Positions 31,987-35,080 of a DNA stretch of 35,080 nucleotides are shown here, piece by piece. Within the stretch, counting starts at the first letter, position 1. Each line of letters opens with the position of its first letter. A program made the position numbers and the translations under genes. Under the pieces are notes generated by a model. That model saw only the letters and a program-made list of their open reading frames with translations, ran no database searches and was not told where the DNA came from. The stretch covers positions 1 to 35,080 of the forward strand of contig JAFUQZ010000074.1 in NCBI GenBank assembly GCA_017472085.1, in the 5' to 3' direction. This stretch comes from Akkermansia sp. (GTDB taxonomy: Bacteria; Verrucomicrobiota; Verrucomicrobiia; Verrucomicrobiales; Akkermansiaceae).

Positions 31987-32716
31987 GCGATTCTTGCTGC
32001 GGGCAATGTACGCACCAGATGGGGGTGTCATCCGGCGGGCAGACGGTTTGGCTCATCCGTTGCTGCCAATAGTGCATGATACCCGGTTGCGGCCCATTCA
32101 TTCCGGTGCGAAACAGTCTGAGTTTGCCTTCCGGTTCACCTCGTTCCGTGAAGGATTCTGTGAATAGGATGCATCCGTCCGTACCGCTGAGGGCGTTTGT
32201 CGATAACAGCTCAATCGGATAGAGTTTTCCCTCCTCTACCTCCATTTCTGCGCTGTATGCCGGCTTCCCGGCGCGGCTGTTCAGTACTGTCTGATGATTG
32301 AAACGGACAATCAGACAGTCGTTCCCTATACCGACGAAGCGAAAACGACCGTGCATCGGTGCCTGAACCACGCCTTGATACACATACACCCGCCATTCGG
32401 TATCTGACCGCTTCGGTTGAGTCGCCAGGGCAGAAATGTACTGTACCTCCGGATGCCGGTAAAACCGTCTCAATGCAGATGTGCTTCCGCTCTGCTCAAA
32501 GGCGCTCAGGCAGTGCCGCACCTTCTCCGGCGACACCTCGACGGGGATGCCGACTTTCAGCCGTTTCATATCGTAGAGTCTGCCGGAAAGGAAGCCGTGC
32601 GCCGTGTCGGCATCATCCGGGATGACGTCTATGAGGGAATCGGGAAAAACGCTCACCGGTTCCGTCGGCAGAAGCTCGCAGAGGGAAAGAAGAAAAATGG
32701 CAAGACAGCGAATCAT
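31982..32716 (-). CDS. Secreted PA14-like protein, paralogue 3
   Basis: The ATG at 32716 gives a 244-aa protein with a signal peptide (MIRCLAIFLLSLCELLPTEP); a GTG at 32734 would add six residues and is less likely. GRLYDMKRLKVGIPVEVSP (about 46-64) aligns with GTFYDLKQTKTGAPTGIVSG of the 431-aa protein, and GRFRFVGIGNDCLIVRFNHQ with its PA14-like core, so it is the closest of the three to that protein. The C-terminus ends in an IWCVHCPQQ segment similar to IWVSVP. It is divergent from map and probably starts a leftward group of three genes. Confidence 0.75.
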   Translation of the reverse strand: MIRCLAIFLLSLCELLPTEPVSVFPDSLIDVIPDDADTAHGFLSGRLYDMKRLKVGIPVEVSPEKVRHCLSAFEQSGSTSALRRFYRHPEVQYISALATQPKRSDTEWRVYVYQGVVQAPMHGRFRFVGIGNDCLIVRFNHQTVLNSRAGKPAYSAEMEVEEGKLYPIELLSTNALSGTDGCILFTESFTERGEPEGKLRLFRTGMNGPQPGIMHYWQQRMSQTVCPPDDTPIWCVHCPQQESL

Positions 32717-32727
32717 ACCATTGGCAT

Positions 32728-32743
32728 TGTACACCGGTGTGCA
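32728..32743. promoter_or_regulatory. 16-bp palindrome between paralogue 3 and map
   Basis: TGTACACCGGTGTGCA is a palindrome except for one mispaired position. It sits 12 bp before the ATG of the secreted protein, in the divergent promoter region. It could be a repressor site. Confidence 0.45.
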
Positions 32744-32785
32744 TTCTACGGCGAGAAAAAAATCAGCCCGCGACAGGATGAGGGG

Positions 32786-32813
32786 TTGAGTTTCTCCTCC
32801 GGCGTGTTATAAT
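32786..32813 (+). promoter_or_regulatory. Sigma70-like promoter for map
   Basis: TTGAGT (32786-32791) and a consensus TATAAT (32808-32813) are spaced 16 bp apart, 28 bp before the map ATG. Confidence 0.82.
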
Positions 32814-32840
32814 TAGTTCAGACAAACAGGAATCAACATC

Positions 32841-33635
32841 ATGGCAGAACGCATCCCCGTACGCAATCCCAACGAAATCAGCAAGCTCCGTAAGGCCGGC
32901 GAGGTTTCGGCGCGCATTCTGATGGAGCTCATGCCCATCATTCGCCCCGGTATCACGACGAAAGAGATAGATGACTATGCGGCAGAACTCTTCCGGAAAG
33001 AGAAATGCGGCAATGCCTTTCTGGGGTACTGTGGCTATCCCGGCCAGCTCTGCATCTCCGTCAATGAGGAGATTGTTCACGGTATAGGCGGTTCCCGCGT
33101 CATCAACGACGGCGATATCGTGAGCCTGGACTGCGGCGCGATTGTGGACGGTTGGTACGGGGACAACGCCATGACGGTGCCCGTGGGCAACGTGAGCGAG
33201 GAGGCCCGGCGTCTGCTGGCGGTGACGGAGGAGGCGCTGTTTCGCGGCATCGCCCAGGCAAAGCAGGGGAATTCTCTCATGGAGGTCTGCGGCGCCATCG
33301 AGGACTTTGTCAAACCGTTCGGATTCGGCATCGTGCGCGACTATGTGGGGCACGGCGTAGGGCGTCATCTGCACGAGGAACCGCAGATTCCCAACTACCG
33401 CCCGCGATACCCCATGCCCCGCCTCAAGCGCGGCATGATTCTGGCCATTGAGCCCATGATTAACCTGGGCACTTACCGTATTAAAGTGCTGGAGGATGAT
33501 TGGACCGCCGTCACGGCAGATGGTTCCTGGTCCGCGCATTTTGAGCATACCGTAGCCGTTGGTTCGCGGGGGGGAGAAATCCTGACGGAGCGTCCGCGTA
33601 TTGCCCTGCCGGAGCAGCTGGGCATCACGCTCTGA
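32841..33635 (+). CDS. map: Type I methionine aminopeptidase
   Basis: This enzyme removes the first methionine from new proteins, using two metal ions, in the cytosol. The 264-aa length is standard for type I. The five metal ligands are all present: Asp97 (SLDCG), Asp108 (GDNAM), His171 (GHGVGRHLHE), Glu204 (AIEPM) and Glu235 (FEHTVAV). The catalytic His80 is in IVHGIGG. An AGGAA ribosome site and a clear promoter precede the ATG. It is a housekeeping gene, useful for phylogenetic placement. Confidence 0.97.
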   Translation: MAERIPVRNPNEISKLRKAGEVSARILMELMPIIRPGITTKEIDDYAAELFRKEKCGNAFLGYCGYPGQLCISVNEEIVHGIGGSRVINDGDIVSLDCGAIVDGWYGDNAMTVPVGNVSEEARRLLAVTEEALFRGIAQAKQGNSLMEVCGAIEDFVKPFGFGIVRDYVGHGVGRHLHEEPQIPNYRPRYPMPRLKRGMILAIEPMINLGTYRIKVLEDDWTAVTADGSWSAHFEHTVAVGSRGGEILTERPRIALPEQLGITL

Positions 33636-33708
33636 AGGCAGAGCCGCCCTCCAACTGTTTCTTTCATGCCGCAGCGCAGGCTTGTCCGAGCCGCCTGCGG
33701 CATTTATC

Positions 33709-34530
33709 ATGAGCCGCATGAGACACCGCCTTTTCATCCTCCTCCTGGCCGGTTTTCTGATACTGGCAACGGCCGCCCTGCAGAATACGGCACAGGCCAC
33801 CCCCTTCGCCGGGGGGAGGGTTCTGGGTATCATATCGCTCTGGGAGCTGCGTGCGGCGATTCCCTTCGGGATTTTTACCGCAGGCCTGTTCATCGCAGTG
33901 GTGGGGATGGGGGCACAGCTTCTCCGCAGCGGACTGGTGCTGGCAGGCAGACGCAGCGGATGTTGCGGGCGTTTTACCGGGCGTCTGGCAACGGCCGCCC
34001 TCTGGTGCGGGTGGCCTTTCATCGCCTGTTGCATGGGGGCTCTGCTCTATATCGTGCCGGCCTGTTTCATCCCCGGCGCTTCTGTGCAGCCGAATCATGC
34101 GGAGGCTCTGCGTCCCCTGCTGCATTACCAGCTCTATGGCAGCATTGCGGCGATGGTGCTGTGCAGACTGCTTGAAAATATCTTCCCCGTCGGCCGTTGG
34201 GTGGGAGGTGTTGGCATGCTGCTGACTGCATCCGCACTATTCAGCACAGAATTGCTCTGGTGCGGCGGCAGGGGATATTTTCTCCTCATCGCGCCTGGCA
34301 GCATGATTGCCACCTCTATGATTTGTGCGGGGGGCAGGATTCGCGCTCTCGGCCTGTTTTTTCAGGCGGTTGCAGCGGTGGCTTTCGGCATCCTGCTTCA
34401 GGCTCGGGATGCCGCCGGGGTGTTTCCGACGGGTAAGGCAGATTTCGTCTGTTACGGCATCTCTCTGCTGATACTCATCGGACTGCTTTGCTTCAAGATG
34501 TCAGAGCTGAGATGCCGGAGCAAGGGCTGA
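33709..34530 (+). CDS. Polytopic membrane protein of unknown function
   Basis: Starting at the ATG at 33709 (MSRMRHRLFILLLAGFLILA) the product has 273 aa; MRHRLF at 33718 is equally possible. About seven to eight hydrophobic segments are visible, for example FILLLAGFLILATAAL, IPFGIFTAGLFIAVVGMGA, WPFIACCMGALLYIVPA, GYFLLIAPGSMIATSMI and YGISLLILIGLLCF. It should lie in the inner membrane. No transport signature or catalytic motif was recognised. It follows map by about 70 bp in the same orientation, so it may be co-transcribed. Confidence 0.72.
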   Translation: MSRMRHRLFILLLAGFLILATAALQNTAQATPFAGGRVLGIISLWELRAAIPFGIFTAGLFIAVVGMGAQLLRSGLVLAGRRSGCCGRFTGRLATAALWCGWPFIACCMGALLYIVPACFIPGASVQPNHAEALRPLLHYQLYGSIAAMVLCRLLENIFPVGRWVGGVGMLLTASALFSTELLWCGGRGYFLLIAPGSMIATSMICAGGRIRALGLFFQAVAAVAFGILLQARDAAGVFPTGKADFVCYGISLLILIGLLCFKMSELRCRSKG

Positions 34531-34571
34531 CGGCCTTCTCCCGTGCAGAAAAAAACACCGCGCTTGATTTC

Positions 34572-34885
34572 TCCATTCCTGCCAACGGCAGGAATTTTAA
34601 GCCCCGCAGGGGCGGCAGCGCTTAGGCAGGCTTGCCGAAGACGGAACCGCCTGTCTAAAGGCTGTCGCCCGCTCTGCGGGCTTGATGTGGGCGGGGTAAT
34701 GTACCACCCACCGCCCGGCAGGGCGTTCTTCTCCACGAGCGCAAGCGAGTTTTTATTGTTCCGGCAATTAATGTGTTATACACATTGGTGGAGTGATAAA
34801 GCGAGTCGAGCAGCCGGTGAGCCGCAGGCGAACGTAATATTGCGCCCCGGCGGGGCTTGAAATTCCTGCCGTTGGCTGGAATGGA
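34572..34885. repeat. Hairpin-rich 314-bp element bounded by 43-bp inverted repeats
   Basis: Bases 34572-34614 and 34843-34885 are inverted copies matching at 40 of 43 positions. The ends are themselves made of small hairpins (CCTGCC-AAC-GGCAGG at 34578-34592, GCCCC-GCA-GGGGC at 34601-34613). The interior has more, such as GCCCGC-TCT-GCGGGC (34667-34681). No coding frame is convincing. It fills the gap between the membrane protein gene and the 3' end of the second recombinase, ending 2 bp before that stop codon. It may be a MITE-like or REP-like repeat, a structured RNA, or an attachment region. Confidence 0.75.
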
Positions 34886-34887
34886 GG

Positions 34888-35080
34888 TTAAGTCCAATAC
34901 CGCTTTGCCACGCTGCTCAGCGTGGGCATGGTGTAGCGGGTGCGCAGCAGGCTCGCATCGCGGTGGCCCATTTCCAGCTGCAGCTCGGGCAGGTTGCGGA
35001 AATATGCCGCATGATAGGTGGCGAAGGTGTGCCGGCATACATCCGGCACCCAGCGCCGGAATCCCGCCGCGCGCCGCAGC
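34888..35080 (-). CDS. Tyrosine recombinase, C-terminal part (runs off window)
   Basis: The last 63 codons of a recombinase are present; its start lies right of the window. It contains PDVCRHTFATYHAAYFRNL, LEMGHRDAS and LLRTRYTMP, giving catalytic Arg, His and Tyr in the usual order. It aligns without gaps to the C-terminus of the recombinase at 17351-18331 (PDVCRHTFASYHAAYFRNL, LEMGHRSID, LLRSRYLNL), and both have Asp where most relatives have His (HxxR). Codon use is more GC-rich than in the other copy, so they diverged long ago rather than by recent duplication. Confidence 0.88.
   Translation of the reverse strand, partial: LRRAAGFRRWVPDVCRHTFATYHAAYFRNLPELQLEMGHRDASLLRTRYTMPTLSSVAKRYWT

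Noticed and set aside
33668..33702. A terminator after map
   Set aside because: GCCGCAG and CTGCGGC can pair, but the stem is short and no U-tract follows.
32763..34034. A 423-codon minus-strand frame
   Set aside because: It lies opposite map, which has all five metal ligands, and crosses the map promoter.
34572..34885. A CRISPR array
   Set aside because: The repeated units are inverted ends and varied hairpins, not evenly spaced direct repeats, and no cas gene is nearby.

Overview
The window looks like a chromosomal segment of a Gram-negative bacterium. It has several lipoproteins with lipoboxes, periplasmic L,D-transpeptidases and few strong Shine-Dalgarno sites. My best guess is a gut-type Verrucomicrobiota (Akkermansia-like), based on the family of small PA14-like secreted proteins, the short-linker tyrosine recombinases and the overall codon style. 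No rRNA or other decisive marker is present, so this is inference.

Left part (1-18.3 kb) is an accessory island. A complete ISL3-family insertion sequence (8-1300, 26-bp perfect inverted repeats, 8-bp target duplication) sits in the 3' end of a lipoprotein gene. Upstream of that gene, reading leftward on the minus strand from about 17.1 kb, is a long array of co-oriented genes: a zinc-ribbon membrane protein, a glycine-zipper lipoprotein, a small coiled-coil lipoprotein, a terminator, a membrane protein with a degenerate GTPase-like domain, a GrpE-like exchange factor, an Hsp70 N-terminal remnant, two lid-less Hsp70s, a large J-like/zinc-ribbon/Fn3-like protein without an HPD motif, a zinc-ribbon P-loop GTPase, a soluble VirD4/TraG-like ATPase, two paralogous coiled-coil proteins, a membrane-anchored class-3-lipase-like protein and the IS-interrupted lipoprotein. 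A divergent tyrosine recombinase closes the island. A 19-bp perfect inverted repeat lies in the shared intergenic region. I propose this cluster is one chaperone-GTPase-coupling-ATPase machine spanning the envelope, possibly delivering or controlling the lipase. It is the most interesting item here.

Middle part (18.4-21.2 kb) is housekeeping: two tandem lipoprotein L,D-transpeptidases, a tRNA-dihydrouridine synthase and ribosomal protein S21, with recognisable promoters and a strong hairpin between the convergent dus and rpsU genes. From 21.28 to 29.55 kb a minus-strand operon encodes a 403-aa helical protein, an 1812-aa giant protein and a phage-type large terminase. No portal or capsid gene is visible, so this is a reduced or domesticated phage module.

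Right part (29.6-35.1 kb) has three tandem paralogous PA14-like secreted or anchored proteins, two of them preceded by an identical 22-bp element. These are followed by divergent map (type I methionine aminopeptidase), a polytopic membrane protein, a hairpin-rich 314-bp element bounded by 43-bp inverted repeats, and the 3' end of a second tyrosine recombinase related to the first but in the opposite orientation.
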